From assembly GCA_030549495.1 (NCBI GenBank), contig JAUIRK010000330.1, positions 62,001 to 126,000 of the forward strand: DNA of 64,000 bases, read 5' to 3'. This document shows, in pieces, positions 15,301-26,830 of this stretch; positions within the stretch are counted from its first letter, which is position 1; the number at the start of each line of letters is the position of its first letter. Both the position numbers and the translations under genes were made by a program. The notes under the pieces were generated by a model. That model saw only the letters and a list, made by a program, of their open reading frames with translations, made no database searches and was not told the origin of the DNA. Source of the DNA: Nectonema munidae (lineage: Eukaryota > Nematomorpha > Nectonematoida > Nectonematidae).

Positions 15301-18300
15301 ATGATTCAGAAGGTGCACTAATTTTGAACTGGAGAGCTACGTCTATGTTTAGCTGGAGAAAATAAAACTCGGTGGTAAATGGCAAATAAATACGCCCTCT
15401 CTCTTTCAATCTTTTTAGGGAAAGTTGTAATTTTTTAATTACCCGTGGTTATTTTGCATCATTTTTAACTCTCCTTTTTAAGTTAACTTTACAACATTTT
15501 CATTTTTGACCTAAAGTTTTGAAAACTTTACCAACTGTATTTTTAAATAAAAATTTTTAAATTTTAAGATGAAACGAAGGCTAGATCCAAGTTTACATCG
15601 ATAACAAGCATAAAGGAAGATATGGAATAGATTAGGGCGTAGATTAGGTGATGAAAAAGAATAACACTTGATTCATCTTGGTTATTTATCTTACATGGTA
15701 AACCTACTTACGCCAGCATGTTTGGATTATGTAATAAACGTTCAAAGGTCAAATATGGCCTGTACGTTGACGACGTCTGATTTAGATTGAAAGCATATTG
15801 TTTGAAATAATATTTTTCTGTATTTATTACTACCAAGTCTTTCAAAGAAACAATCTTAGTGTCTTACTAACTTACTACACACTATATATATTTTTTTCGG
15901 ATTTTGTTTTCGGAGATTATGAACTGCACCCATTTTACTTCAGCTCCTGTCAACCATCTTGATTATAGTCATCCTCGTTGTTTCATCTTGGTGTAAATAG
16001 AATCTTTCTTACCAAGGTTTACCAGATTCCGCTTGATTTATATTCTTCTTCTACTTGTAATAAAATGCACTTCGATCAAAAGATTTCCATATTAATTGAC
16101 AAGAGTAGTTTAAAAAAAGGTACAACTTTCTTTCAGAATATTTGCACAAAATTGTGACACCTGTGCGCCTTAAAGTTTTTAAATTCGGCCTGGGTTTTAA
16201 TGTGTTTAATACGCTCATTAAATATTTCCAATTAAAAAACTCTTATCGACTCATCTAAGGGATGGACATTGGGAGGTTCAAGTGATACTGAAAACCACTA
16301 TGATAGAGCCCGAAATAAAAATGCCTCCTCAAAAAATCAAAAACTCTTTTTGTATTTTCGTTAACAATTATTTTTTTCTTTGGTAACATTTTGTTTAAAA
16401 AAATTCCGCGGCCTTTTTAGACATAACATATTGTAAATTGCCTTTAAATATAAAAAGCTTCTCCTCCTGATTTAGAGTTAGGGCTGTCAACATTAATTTA
16501 GAAATATCCGTTCAACAGATGTGTCCTTGGAGAAATACTGGAGTTGAAGATTGTTCATTCTATTTAGTTAAAGGAAAGGCTTCCCAGTTAAAAGTCCTTT
16601 ATCAAAGGAACCAATATAAATAACTGAAATGTGTGCATAGGGTTTAAAAAATTATTTGATTATTATAGTACAATAAAAATGCTCACTTTATTTTATAACT
16701 AGTATGTTTTTGGTTTTAGGTTTCTCATTTTTTAATCTTACTTTTTTCAATTATTTACAAGCAGTTTTTAGAGTTTACAAGCTTAGAAAATATGGATAAA
16801 ATGTAGCGAAGATTCAAAAGATTTCTCTCGAATATTCTAAATTTCTTCATTTTTTGTTGATAAACTTTCAAACTTTAGATTTTAAAGAATAAAGGATTCA
16901 AGATTCCATGAACTGGAGAGCTTCAACTATATAACTTAAGCTTTACGTAGGCATACTAAATCTTTTGTAACTGTTCAAAATTTTCTTATAATTTTTTTAA
17001 ATGGCAAATATTTAAAAATGAAAACTATGCATTATTCAATATATGCAATGCGTGAAAGAAATACCACCTCATTTCCTTGCTTCCATTGTAAGATATTTTT
17101 TAAATCAAGATTACCAAAACAAAATATCAGCGAACAGCCCATAAAATCTGCTACTTGGAAACCAAAAGATGAATTACTGCCAGATTTACAAGGAACAAAA
17201 CATAAATAAATCAAATTTGCTATCTTTTCTTATTTATTTTTTATATATTTCATTTGGCCTTTCATTTATAAATGTAAGTTTATTTTTCATCTAATCTTGG
17301 GGGTTTTCTAAAATTGATAATGCTATTTGGGAATACATTTTCAATAGTGGTGAGTATAATTATAAAAATATATACCTTGAAAATTTCATCGATTTATTTC
17401 TGGATCCCTCATTTCATAAAATTATTGACAGGTGAAAACATATAAAACGTGCTTGTGATTTAACTAAAGAGGTGAGCAAACTTCCTTTCTATCAAAATCT
17501 TCAGCTTCAAGGCGTTCCTCAATATATTTGCAGTTTCAAATAATAAAATTTTTTATTTTTAGTATTCTTATTAAATGAAATTTAAAGTATTTAATTTGAT
17601 TCTAGTTTTTAAATATTCACCAAAATTATTCCCTAAAACCTATTCCTAGAAAAAAACTGTTCAAAAATCGTCGCTAATTTGTCATCTTTCACTGCTATGT
17701 GGAGTTAAGTGCAAAATATTTGAATTATTTATTTTTGAAGAAATTTTACCGCAACAGTTGATAGAATTTGTCAACAATTATCAAAAATCGGAAGAAGTCT
17801 TTTGTGAGATGTTGCATCTGAAGGGTGCGGCAAATACCGAAATAAAGTACTCGCAATTAGCGAATCTTCAGTTGGAAGAAGTGCTGGATGATTTGCAGAA
17901 TGGCTTCTATCCTCTCATCGCTCTCACCAATCCCAATGACAAGTTGAGCAACCAATGCTCCAATGACAGCCACAACAAAACCAGGTTTCTTTATCATCAA
18001 TGCTTTAGTCAGAAGCTAGCTTCTTTGTATTCTTGACCTATATACTCGCTTGCTCAAAATAACCTGGAGAGAAGGAGTTGAGAAAGATATGAGAAATAGA
18101 AATTTAAGATTAAGAGCAACGAACAAAATAGGGAAAATTGGAAACTGAGCAAATATTTATTCATAGTTATAAAACCAGCTAGATCCTAGCTTGCTGGGAA
18201 AGTGCAGACTTCAAGGACGGGAGAGGGACTGATTTTAATTCGGCTAGGACTGTGCCCACATTGATGGAATCTTCTAAATACTTTGTAACAGTAGTCGCCA

Positions 18301-21300
18301 ACCGTTTTCAATTCATAGACCACTGCGGAGTATATAGTCAACCCTTTCTTCTCTTATTATACTTTCATCATAGGATAACTTTTTTCTTGATAGTACCATA
18401 CTCTTTTACGATAAGATTGTCGTGTGCTGCAAAAAATTTTCAAGAAACCCACTGAAATGCTAATCAACCAATAACAATAAGCATAATTCATATCCATTCT
18501 TCAAATATATTTAATACACTCATAATATAATTGATAGGCCTTTCGAACATTTTTGTTTCGCAAAGCATTGTTTGATGGACACTGCTTCAGAATAATACAT
18601 TGGACAATTAGGGCAGTACGAAAATTACCCTCCTCAGTGTATAAATAATAATATTTTGTCTCGTCTAAAACTAACTATACGGGAACGTTCTTTAACCCAT
18701 TTAAGGCCAAGTAAAGCAGACGATATCTAAAAAAACGCAGACGATTTATATTCAAAGTCATTGAAAAAAGCAGACGAAGATGAAATTACTTATGTTCCAA
18801 AATAGGAACATTGGCCGTAAATGGGTTAATGAACAACTCTAAGATAAAATTGATCTATTCAACTATATCTTACTCAATTACTCAAAAAGATTATTAAGTT
18901 ATTGATCTAGTTAATTAGGTTGTTAGTTAAGTTAAGGAGTAAGTAGTTTGTTTTAGTGGACATTACTAATTTATCCATCACGGCAATTATTTTTAGGACA
19001 GTATTTTGATATTTATATGCCATATGAAGCATGGCCGAAAAAGGTCCATTCTTTTAATTTTAATATCCTAGTAATCACTTTTTGGTTTATTAAATGCAAT
19101 ATAAACTCAAATGTTTAAATAATAATCGATTCAATAATATCTACTTTAAACTTTAAAAATAGACCACGCTGCGCTACTTTACTCGGTGTGGTTAAATTAA
19201 AAAAACGATTGCTCAAAAAATGAAGCACAATTTTACTTTTCTAAGTAGAAAGAGTTGCCTTATTTCTCGTTTTTAGTTCAGGGAAACGGAAACAGATTCT
19301 ATTTTACAAATGCATAAAGTTAATTTTGTAAATAGGATTATCATTTCCTTACAAAAATAGATGTTAGCTACTAATTTATAAATGCATTGAACTGTGTTAA
19401 TTAGATAGTGCAAAACATTTTGAATAAGAGCGTCTTTTTCTTTATTTAGCAAAAACCATCGTTTAGTGAAATAAAAAATCTTAATTTTTTTACAATGCAT
19501 TCAATCCCCGTATTTGCGGGGGTAAGGTTTCACGCGAATAACGGAAATCCGCGAATACTTGTACGCTTTCTGGAAGTAACTTATGTAGAAATGGTTTAGT
19601 TTTAGACTATTAATTAGAACATTTTACCATCTTTTTACCCATTTGACGACTTTATTTAGATATTATATACTCAAACTTGTCTTTACGAAAATGTCAAATT
19701 CTTCTGTTTTATATAATCTAAGTTTTAGAAATTACTCTTATAGAGTTACCAATAATTATTGTACAGAAATGGAATAAAAATTATGCTCATAACAAAGAAA
19801 TTGAAACACTTATTTATTTAAGTTTCTCGTGTATAAGAAAAAAATTTCTTAACACTAATTTTAAATACATTTGTAGGTAAGATATAATAAAATGAAGTAA
19901 TTACACAAATTTTATTTATGCAAATAAAGTTTACTAAATAAAAAATACAAAGATCACCAAAAAAATTTAAAATAAGGTTTGATGAAAATAGAGATTGTAC
20001 AAAATAGAGGATTAGTTATATCTTCTCTGATGTTACATCTTCCTTCTTATCATCTTCGAGAATTGAATCTCTTTTTACAGGGTGTAAAAACATAGTAATA
20101 AGAAGTTAAGATTGCTATTTTGTAAAAACGAAAAAAAAATTGCAAGTAGAAAAATAAAAAATTAAAATTTTTATAAGAAAAAATTTTTTCTCTGCAAAAA
20201 TCACAACTAACTGAAACCGCGAATGAGGGGGGGGGTTGATTGTATTCTGCTTTTTATTCGAATAAATGTTTAATCTGATGAAATTTCTTTCATTTTCCTT
20301 TTTCATTGCCGAATATAAAAGTATAGGAGAATCAAAATTTGGATAGTGTCTATCAAATGAAAGTTTACAATAAAGCAATTAGATAGTTATATTATATAGG
20401 AAGTAGAGCTACACAATCATTTTTTTATAAAATAAAATGGAAGGAGCTGGACCCCGAGCCATGCAATTTTTTTGCCCCGAAACCTTGGTTAATAGTATAT
20501 GATTCAATATGTTTATTGTAATTTTCTTCCACAGACCCATTTCTCCCTGTGAAGATGCAGTTCCCACATCAGTCAAGCCGCTTGACATTTGTGAAACATA
20601 TGAATACGAAAAAAACCGTGTCACTCAAATCACATGCTTTGTACAACCAATCAATTATGACTCTCAATTATTTCTAGTATGAATCTTGAACGAAATATTT
20701 CTTTTTTTCTACATATTTTTTTTTGTTTCAAGTTGAATGTCATTTTGAAGATGAGCAATAAGATCAACAGGCAACTCCAATGCGAGATAAATCTCAACAC
20801 CGACACTGCTATCTTGCTGTCAAGCGAATTATCTCTATACAGGTTCATCAATCAAGTACGATTTTTTTCACTCAAATTTTTTTTATATAATTTGCCATAT
20901 CTTTTATTCTTAATGGCTACTATTTGTATGTGTGTTTTAAAAATGCATTATTCCTCAATCAACAACTTTTTGATAGAAAATTGAAATATATGGTGTTTCA
21001 ATTCTATAAAATCAATCAATCAGTTTTTCATTGATTGAACAACCTATTTAATGACCGATTTGATCTAAATTTCTTGGTCTTATTAAAATAGTTTTATATC
21101 AAATTAGTAAATTCATCAACTTTTTCTTGAATCAAGTAGCCTAATTTGACAGTTTGATAGGAAGTAGCTAGTTTTTTTGTAAGCTATTCACCTAGACAGA
21201 TTATTTTATCAGTCGAATAAATAATTCGTTTATTTAGTCTAATTCGTTTATTTAGTCTAATTCGTTTATTATTTTTTGGCTTGTCGTTTGTCATGTAGTT

Positions 21301-21599
21301 AACATGCTATCTAAAAAAATCTTGTATACACGCAGACCGAACTAATATTGATTTTAAATACACTCCTCTAGAATGTCCATCGCTTTCATCATTCTCATAT
21401 TTTTTTTGTTTAGTTGGACGAAGAGAAGATTTGCCTGGCATTGGACGAATTCCTGAATAAAAACATCCCTAATGGAATCTACACTTATCCGTGCTCATTT
21501 TCAGCTAATCAGCTGAACTCTTACCTGATCAACGGACTGCAGAACAGCGCCACTTCTTCCAACCATCAAAGTTTGATCATGCTGGAAGAAAATAATTAA
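377..21599 (+). CDS. NRBP1: Nuclear receptor-binding protein (NRBP/Madm) pseudokinase, 12 exons, 5' end outside window
   Basis: Exons: 377-490, 556-642, 2233-2273, 4431-4525, 6796-6879, 11338-11396, 12958-13062, 14953-15085, 17741-17984, 20535-20676, 20733-20855, 21414-21599. All have AG/GT borders and phases that join without breaks, giving 470 residues to the stop. The product matches NRBP along its length: LKHPNIVQFHAYWAD, VFITEYMAGSIKSFIQKTK, VWKRWCTQILSALSYLHSCD, LTTAVDIYSFGICALE and ELLFHPFLFEVHSLRLIA, then a C-terminal region like the family's MLF1-binding part. The usual HRD is HGN (IIHGNL) and DFG is replaced by GSV (KIGSVAPD), as in known NRBPs, so this is a pseudokinase. Family members are scaffolds acting in ER-Golgi traffic, growth signalling and protein turnover. 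Animal NRBP1 is about 535 residues, so about 65 N-terminal residues should lie upstream. The splice acceptor at 375-376 is the weakest, with a poor pyrimidine tract. Confidence 0.93.
930..1052 (-). repeat. G-run MITE, copy 1
   Basis: Read on the minus strand it starts CAGGGGCGCATATCCAGGGG, has a run of 16 C and then TATAAGTAAGAGTTGC and TTTATAAAACATGTATAA. The same order recurs at 55088. Confidence 0.55.
1735..2160 (+). mobile_element. LINE reverse-transcriptase 3' fragment in an NRBP intron
   Basis: In-frame pieces read as the C-terminal region of a LINE RT: LEHRILSDWERFKSVGSILC, then KNYVRSCLVNRSQNWLLKEI, then RKIRLLRLMCRQNLKSKISN. These correspond to the familiar 'WxKFxxxxGVLC ... VVRSxLLYGSETW ... 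EMRMLRWMCG' series. The piece has stops and is diverged from the LINE at 60-62 kb, so it is an older copy of another clade. Confidence 0.65.
2488..2624 (+). repeat. TTAA-flanked piggyBac-like MITE, copy 1 (GTCGAC subfamily)
   Basis: Begins TTAACCCGTTAACGACC and ends GGGCGTTAACGGGGTAA. The interior carries CAGACGAtatc, GCAGAAGAttt and GCAGACGAtttt, and the perfect palindrome GTCGACTATAGTCGAC at the right. It is nearly the reverse complement of the copy at 35668. It lies in NRBP intron 3. Confidence 0.75.
2786..2845 (+). repeat. hAT-like terminal remnant
   Basis: GTGCTGTCCAAATTTCGGCC and TGCGGCCCGCGACC resemble the 'CTGTCCAAACTGCGGCCC' hAT terminus class. It is a short relic in NRBP intron 3. 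Confidence 0.35.
3300..3480. repeat. GACTCCGACT-type interspersed repeat
   Basis: Second copy of the 52790-52960 family, in NRBP intron 3. Confidence 0.5.
5268..5458 (-). mobile_element. Fragment of an arthropod transposon-type protein (SDEHGERFHQDI/DYCW family)
   Basis: The minus strand reads SSLYDSVFGAVSDEHRDIGK followed by RYKGFWNESMLVDYCWTI. This matches, from memory, the widespread repeat-encoded protein segment 'GAVSDEHGERFHQDI...KRYQGKWNxxMLADYCW' of arthropod genomes. A TACACTGGTCAACA sequence at 4989 may be the element's end, since it recurs at 25490. I cannot assign a superfamily. Confidence 0.5.
5618..5955. repeat. hAT-type MITE or terminal remnant
   Basis: CAGGGATTCTTAACTTTAAT with GTCATGGACAACTTTAAGAA is a typical hAT left terminus. 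A degraded inverted counterpart (CAGGGATCCGAGGTTGATCT) lies near 5926-5945. No coding sequence is seen. Confidence 0.5.
6120..6249. repeat. TTAA-flanked piggyBac-like MITE, copy 2 (diverged)
   Basis: TTAACTCTTTGAGGACC at the left and CCTCAAAGGGTTAA at the right form terminal inverted repeats on TTAA. The interior has ATCGTCTG and inverted GCAGACGAT. It lies in NRBP intron 4. Confidence 0.7.
7399..8065. mobile_element. Non-autonomous hAT-like element with 8-bp target duplication
   Basis: ATATTTAC occurs immediately at both ends (7391-7398 and 8066-8073), an exact 8-bp duplication as hAT elements make. The ends are imperfectly inverted (GGTACTTGGACATTTGGCCG on the left; TGTGGTCGGACATTTCGCTG reading inward from the right). 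The termini consist of many diverged 'GACATTTGGCCGAA' units. No transposase is visible. It lies in NRBP intron 5. Confidence 0.75.
8667..10640 (-). mobile_element. Tigger (pogo-type) DNA transposon, internally deleted
   Basis: The ends resemble Tigger termini: CTCACTTATCGCGGGGGATA with a CGCGAAGTGGCGA block at 8669-8752, and inverted CGAATCCGCGAAGCAGCGAG near 10594 to AGTGAACTG near 10632. The minus strand encodes an N-terminal HTH (NMLKKERSLAAVGRHYGINE) and a CENPB-type segment (LAAVWINDYRIKNILLDTNN, IRTKAKQLYNRMAEK). It then jumps to the second catalytic block, LEFKVLMLMNNVRGHS, where the usual catalytic Asp of LLDNAPGH is Asn, followed by LEFLSPNTISL. About 170 residues, including the first DDE aspartate, are missing. 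The C-terminal part is at 9585-9265. It is a dead copy in NRBP intron 5. Confidence 0.8.
11700..12010 (+). repeat. 300-bp repeat, copy A
   Basis: Shares a long ordered series of blocks with 13795-14080 in the same orientation: CATAACTTGTTAACTTTG, CAAGGAAAC, TTTTTGTGAT, TTTATAACACGTTTT and GCTAGAGTTGATAT. It lies in the NRBP intron after exon 6. Confidence 0.7.
13795..14080 (+). repeat. 300-bp repeat, copy B
   Basis: Second copy of the 11700-12010 repeat, in the next NRBP intron. Divergence is substantial, so it is either an old interspersed family or an old local duplication. Confidence 0.7.
15086..17740. other. NRBP intron 8, no recognised feature
   Basis: AT-rich. A short codon-like stretch at 17018-17209 is open on both strands but has no splice context or family resemblance. 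Confidence 0.5.
18286..18480 (+). repeat. hAT terminal remnant in NRBP intron 9
   Basis: ACAGTAGTCGCCAACCGTTT followed by ATTCATAGACCACTGCGG resembles the common hAT terminus 'CAGTGGTTCCCAACC...CATGGACCACTG'. Only one end is recognisable. Confidence 0.45.
18692..18829 (+). repeat. TTAA-flanked piggyBac-like MITE, copy 3
   Basis: TTAACCCATTTAAGGCC ... GGCCGTAAATGGGTTAA, 138 bp. It contains three direct GCAGACGA motifs and the dyad GTTCCAAAATAGGAAC next to the right end. It lies in NRBP intron 9. Confidence 0.8.
19498..20243. repeat. Tigger-derived MITE-like remnant
   Basis: The left end CAATCCCCGTATTTGCGGGG with AATCCGCGAATACTTG and the inverted right end AACCGCGAATGAGGGGGGGG...GATTG form imperfect terminal inverted repeats of Tigger type. 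The roughly 700-bp AT-rich interior shows no transposase. It lies in NRBP intron 9. Confidence 0.6.
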
Positions 21600-21619
21600 T
21601 ACCTTGCAAACTACATTTT

Positions 21620-21625
21620 AATAAA
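21620..21625 (+). promoter_or_regulatory. Poly(A) signal of NRBP
   Basis: AATAAA lies 20 bases after the NRBP stop codon. It implies a very short 3' UTR and supports the end of the terminal exon. Confidence 0.7.
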
Positions 21626-23370
21626 GACATCTAATATATCTTTCTTTCAAGAGCGCACCCCATATGGGGATGTGGGATGAGGCATATCTTTTTTGATCTA
21701 ATATTTTGAGTCCGTTACAAAGTTAGCTCGTACACTTGTTTATTTTCTTTTTCGCTTACATGATTATTCCATTAACGCCATCTTCATATATGCAAATCTT
21801 TTTTTGACATTATACTCCAAAATTTTTGACGTAATTAAATAGTTTCTTTATTGTACAAAACCTCCTTTCTATGCTTATTTTATAATTAAAACTTTTTTTA
21901 TTGTTAAAGAAAAAGAATTTATGAAAAAAATATACTAGTTTAAAATTAGAGAAAAAATGAGTTAATATAAATCACATCAAACAACGGTGTTTTAAAAAAT
22001 TATTAAATATTTAATGTTATTTGATGTACGAAAAGTTATGTCTTTGTTTCGATAAAAGTTTATTCAACAATAAAAATAATCTTTAGCCCTATTTTTAATT
22101 ATTATTAGTCACTTTTGTAAGTGAAAAATTTGTGTGGATCATATTTGAAAAAAGTTTAAAATATAAAAATTAATATTTGACAACATTTTGAGTGAAATAA
22201 TTTGTCTTTAAAAAGAAATATAAATTGTAATTCTTCATTTGCTAAGCCAAGCTTTATTATGGGTTGCGTTTTTACTATTTATTGAACAGATTTTTTGAAT
22301 ATTGACCTAAAAACTTCACAAAATACAAATCCGTTATGTGGTGTGTCCCTTTGAATTCTGATTATACTTTCCTTACCCTAGATATGGATCTAAAAATTTA
22401 ACCAATTTTTAAAAATAATGATTTGGCTATATATATAATAAAGTTGATGGTCAACATTCATGATTTCTTTTACTTGCCAATTTTTCTAAAAGTTTTAGTT
22501 TGTAAAAAATGTTTTATTTATGAAAGCATTGATTTTAATAAAGTAAATGATACAGAATCCGAAACGAATGTCGAAAATATAAAAAATGAGATTTTAAAAG
22601 ATCCTACTATTTTCTTGCATACATATTTTGTTAAATTGTATATTCTTGCGTACCATTGTGACGACATTGGAAGGCATAATTCATAACCTAATTTTATGGA
22701 ATCACATCAAACACGCGATGCAAATTTTGATGACTAAAATCAATTAAAACTTATGCATTGCCAATAAAGTGTAGAAAGTATACGATGGATAAACTTCACC
22801 AAGTTGCTTCTTATATACTCAATATCATGACTGAATAATCCTTCGACGTTTTCATAATCTTTCCTCTAATATAGAAATTCGTATGATAGACCAGGGTAAA
22901 TAAACTCTTATTTTGGGCTAAAACATTTAAGACTTGGGTATATACTATGATTTTTTTTATTTGATATGTCTCTTTCACTAGTTGTCTTTTCATATAAAAA
23001 TAAAGTAGAATAACGCTAGGGAAAATGCTTTATTTAATATTTCCAACACACAAAGTGTTCATTGTCATAAAATAAAGGTGAACGAATGGCATAATTTTTT
23101 GTCTCTTCATACATTGGTTTGATGATAGGTTTACGAATTTTTGATTTGCCATCCAAAATTTTATGAAGATGAAATCCGAAAAGATCGAAACTAGCTATTT
23201 AATGTTAAAAGAAAGTCATTTAAACAAGGAGTTTTAATAATTGATATTGCACTATCCGTTATGTGATCGTGAATGTGGAGGGACAACTGTATATTCATTC
23301 TCATACTTACCTCACTTTGTCTCAAAGTGCATATCTTTACACATATTAATGGTTATTTTAGAGATGGAAA
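21626..23370. other. Gene-poor sequence downstream of NRBP
   Basis: AT-rich; nothing supportable. The 87-residue frame at 22423-22686 resembles no family known to me. Confidence 0.5.
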
Positions 23371-23374
23371 TTAA

Positions 23375-23525
23375 GCGGCTGTGGCATGGTGGTTAGACTT
23401 TAGGGATTTCATTACAAAGGTTTCCGGTTCGATTTCCGATGTATCCGAAATTGAATTTCCTTGCTGTTTAATCTGATGCCGTCCAAGTGACGTCAGAAAG
23501 GGTCAAGAAATGAAAGTTCATTAAA
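23375..23525 (+). repeat. tRNA-derived SINE
   Basis: An A-box-like TGGCATGGTGGTTAGAC is followed about 35 bases later by a B-box-like GGTTCGATTTC, the internal pol III promoter layout of tRNA-derived SINEs. A non-tRNA body (GATGCCGTCCAAGTGACGTC) follows. Confidence 0.6.
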
Positions 23526-24435
23526 CGAAATTTTTTTAAACATGAAAATTATTTTGTACTGTATTTTAGGTATATTTATTTCTTCATCTATAATGTTATA
23601 GGAGCGGTGCATAGCGCTCCCGAGTCACCAATATATTGCTCGGTGCTTTGTAAAAATACTATTTATTTACACTTGTAACATTTTTACATGGCAAATTTAA
23701 TTAATTTCTGTTTATAGAAATTTCACAAAATGTAAAAGAAGTTACCCAAATCTGGGATTATATATTCATTCTTCCAAAATTGAGAACGCACCTTGGCTTA
23801 AATTCAATTTTGCCAAAATTTTAAAAGGCCTCAAGGGTGTAAACCTTTTTTTCTTAAAAATAAATAAAGATATTATGAGTAAAATTTTTTTTTTTGAATT
23901 CGATTTGTTTGTTAGCATTTTACTCATTTTTACATTTAAAATTGTTTACCTCTTTGTGTTTAAAAAAAAGAGAAAAAAAAATTTATTCTAAAATATTTAA
24001 AATGAGGCAGTGATCAACCAAAGGAAGTCATGCGACGGACGGGTTGAACACATATGGTATGAAGGAGTTCGCAAAATTTACAGTACATAAATAAATGCTA
24101 TTTTTAATTTTTTTATTCCTCCAATGCCCTCTTGACAAATCCACACCCCTCGATTTATTGACATTGAAACATGTAATCTATAAGGAAAGTTACATATAAA
24201 AGTTCAACTCTCAGTAAATGATAGACTGAAATCGGCCTTTCTTCAGCGTTTACTTATCACTTTTATAGTATTCAGCTTTAAAGTCATATTGCATCCTTAC
24301 ATTTAAGCACAACGTTTCTTTTATCAAAACTATAAATGTATAAATCTTTTATATATCAGCTCTTAAAAATACGTAACATAGCGGGTTTTCAAATACATCA
24401 TATTTTTAACTTATTATTTTTAATACTTATTATTA

Positions 24436-24760
24436 GGTGGCACCAGTGTTTGGGGCGTAATATTTCGTTCCGACTAGCCCCGGTTCAATTCCCGACCTTG
24501 CCAAACTATCATCTGCTCAAATATTTGTTCAATTGATGCGACATCGATAACCAAAAAAATCATCTAAAATTAAATTAACCCATTTACGGCCAATGTTCCT
24601 ATTTTGGAACATAAGTAATTTCATCTTCGTCTGCTTTTTTCAATGACTTTGAATATAAATCGTCTGCGTTTTTTTAGATATCGTCTGCTTTGCTTGGCCT
24701 TAAATGGGTTAAGCCCTCAATAGGGTGGCCTTTTCAAGGTGTCAAGTAAATAAACTTATA
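24436..24760 (+). repeat. tRNA-derived SINE interrupted by a MITE
   Basis: A-box-like GGTGGCACCAGTGTTTGGGG and B-box-like GGTTCAATTCCC at about 24482-24493. The body stops at TTAA (24575) and resumes after 24712 with CCCTCAATAGGGTGGCCTTT and a TAAATAAA-like tail. Confidence 0.55.
24575..24712 (-). repeat. TTAA-flanked piggyBac-like MITE, copy 4, inserted in a SINE
   Basis: Almost the exact reverse complement of the copy at 18692, also 138 bp, which implies recent activity. Flanking sequence on both sides continues as a tRNA-derived SINE. Confidence 0.8.
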
Positions 24761-26765
24761 TAGCATTCCTCATGGACTAAAAACTAGTTCTCAATTATTA
24801 AAAAAGTTTCTTCTAATTGATTAAAAAATTATAAAATTTTTATTGTGTCTAATTTTTTTCAATCTCTATGCTATATTTTTTTTCTATTTTATAAATTTTT
24901 CAAAAAAGTACTTATCTTTCAGAATTTGTAGAATGCGAATCCATGAATGATAGGAAGACATAGTAACTCTTATTGATTTTAATTTTGTTTAAACTCTCTA
25001 AGTCGACTTCGCATAAGGCAAAGATTTTTCTATTCCCCAACAATTCGACATAGACTAATTAGTCTGTTAAGCCTTGTAAGTTTGTCTCCCGTGTGCCTTT
25101 CCAGGTCACTGATATATCACATCGAATAATATACTACGGCTTTATCACTATAATTGTTCATTAAGAATTTTAACACTTTAAATATCTCTAGTTGATATCC
25201 AGAAATAAAACTGGGATCTAGATACAAAGATTCGGTCGAAGCTTACTTGTGTCAACAAAAAATACCTAAGCGCTGTAAAATGCGGCTTTACAATTTTTCT
25301 GAATCGAGGATTTCGTATAACACCTTTGTCGAAAGATGTCTCTAGACTACCATTATATCAATAAAACGCGTTTTAACAGATAACTTGTAACGGAGGTTTC
25401 ATTTTTATCTAATTTAGCGTTTAATTTGCCGGCCACGGGGATTTCTTAACGGCTTTCGTGGATAAATACATCTATGCGATTTAGATCATTACACTGGTCA
25501 ACACAGTCCTTGTTTCTAATATCAAGTCTTTTGAATGTAGAATTGACTTTATTTTTAGTACATCATGTCTATAGTTTTCGAAAAGTCATTGGAATGATCA
25601 ATCCATGTATAACAAATCATCTCTTCCTATACTTATATACTAATTCATGTTAAAACGAAATCATTTTATTATATATCTGATTTTTTCATTTTCTCTTGCT
25701 TCCAATTTCATTGTATTCAATTAAAGAGTAAAGAGAATCATCGATAAACGCCATTTTATCCTAATTTTGATTCCGCTATCAGATCAATTTCATATAACCA
25801 GTTTTTTTTCGTAAAATTGATTTTGACAAAAATTCTCGTTAAAAGGCTCGTTTTCTTTTTAGTAAAACTGGTTCCACGAGTACAATTGAGCTTAAAAGTC
25901 AAAATTATGCCTGCTTGAAGCTTTTTCAAATTAAAAAGCAGGTTTTCTGAAGGATCCTTCATCAGAATTTAGAGTTTGCCATGAGCGTTGATTGTGGTGA
26001 AATTTCTGAAGTTTCAAAAGTAGGCACTGTTCTTTATTTGACAAGTTAATAAGTTCAAATATAATTAAAATTATCATTAAAATTAAATTCAAATATAATC
26101 TTTTTATAGCTATTCGAATATAATACTTTTTTGGGAGCTATATATAGTGAACTAAAAGAGACCGAGTTTTCCTGGCACAAGAAAACGAAAAATATTTAAT
26201 AAAGCAAAGATTGCTGTCAATCAGGAAGAATCTATGTTTTATAGAAATGAAGATGCGTTTTTCAACTTACAGCGGCAGCTTCTTCTTTTTTTCGTTATAT
26301 TTCTAATTAAATTAGTTTCCAAGGAATTTGGAATATTCGTTATAATCACGTGAATTATTATCATTGGATGGATTCTTTCTGCGCAAGTGATCAAGGATTA
26401 TGTCCTCACACTCAACGTAGCATAGTTTTTTAAGCGAAAAAGTACATAAAATATTTGGTCGGTATTAACGATGTAATAATAACAAAAACTTCTGAATCTA
26501 GAAACTACTTTTTTCAATAGATTTACCGCTGTGTGTGCTTATGTATAATATTATTATACATGATGAAGCTTTTTTTTACCGTTTCTCAATCTTAGTCCCA
26601 ACAATTAAAATTAAGCTGTTTTAAATATAGTGAAACCTCTCTATAATCCTATGTGTAGGGCCTTGATAAAAGTCTTCATTATTGTTTAGGGCTTTTATAA
26701 GATTTTTTTCTAAATGAATCTTTTCCAAATTTTCAATATCCTTTAAGCACAGTGCATGAAAGCGT

Positions 26766-26830
26766 AGAGCCGTGATTCTCAACTTTTTTTCGGTAATGGA
26801 CCCTTTTCAAAGTGAAAAACTTTATTCTGG
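26766..26830 (+). repeat. hAT terminal remnant
   Basis: CCGTGATTCTCAACTTTTTT with GTAATGGACCCTTTTCAAAG matches the same class of hAT end. The other end is not seen. Confidence 0.4.
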
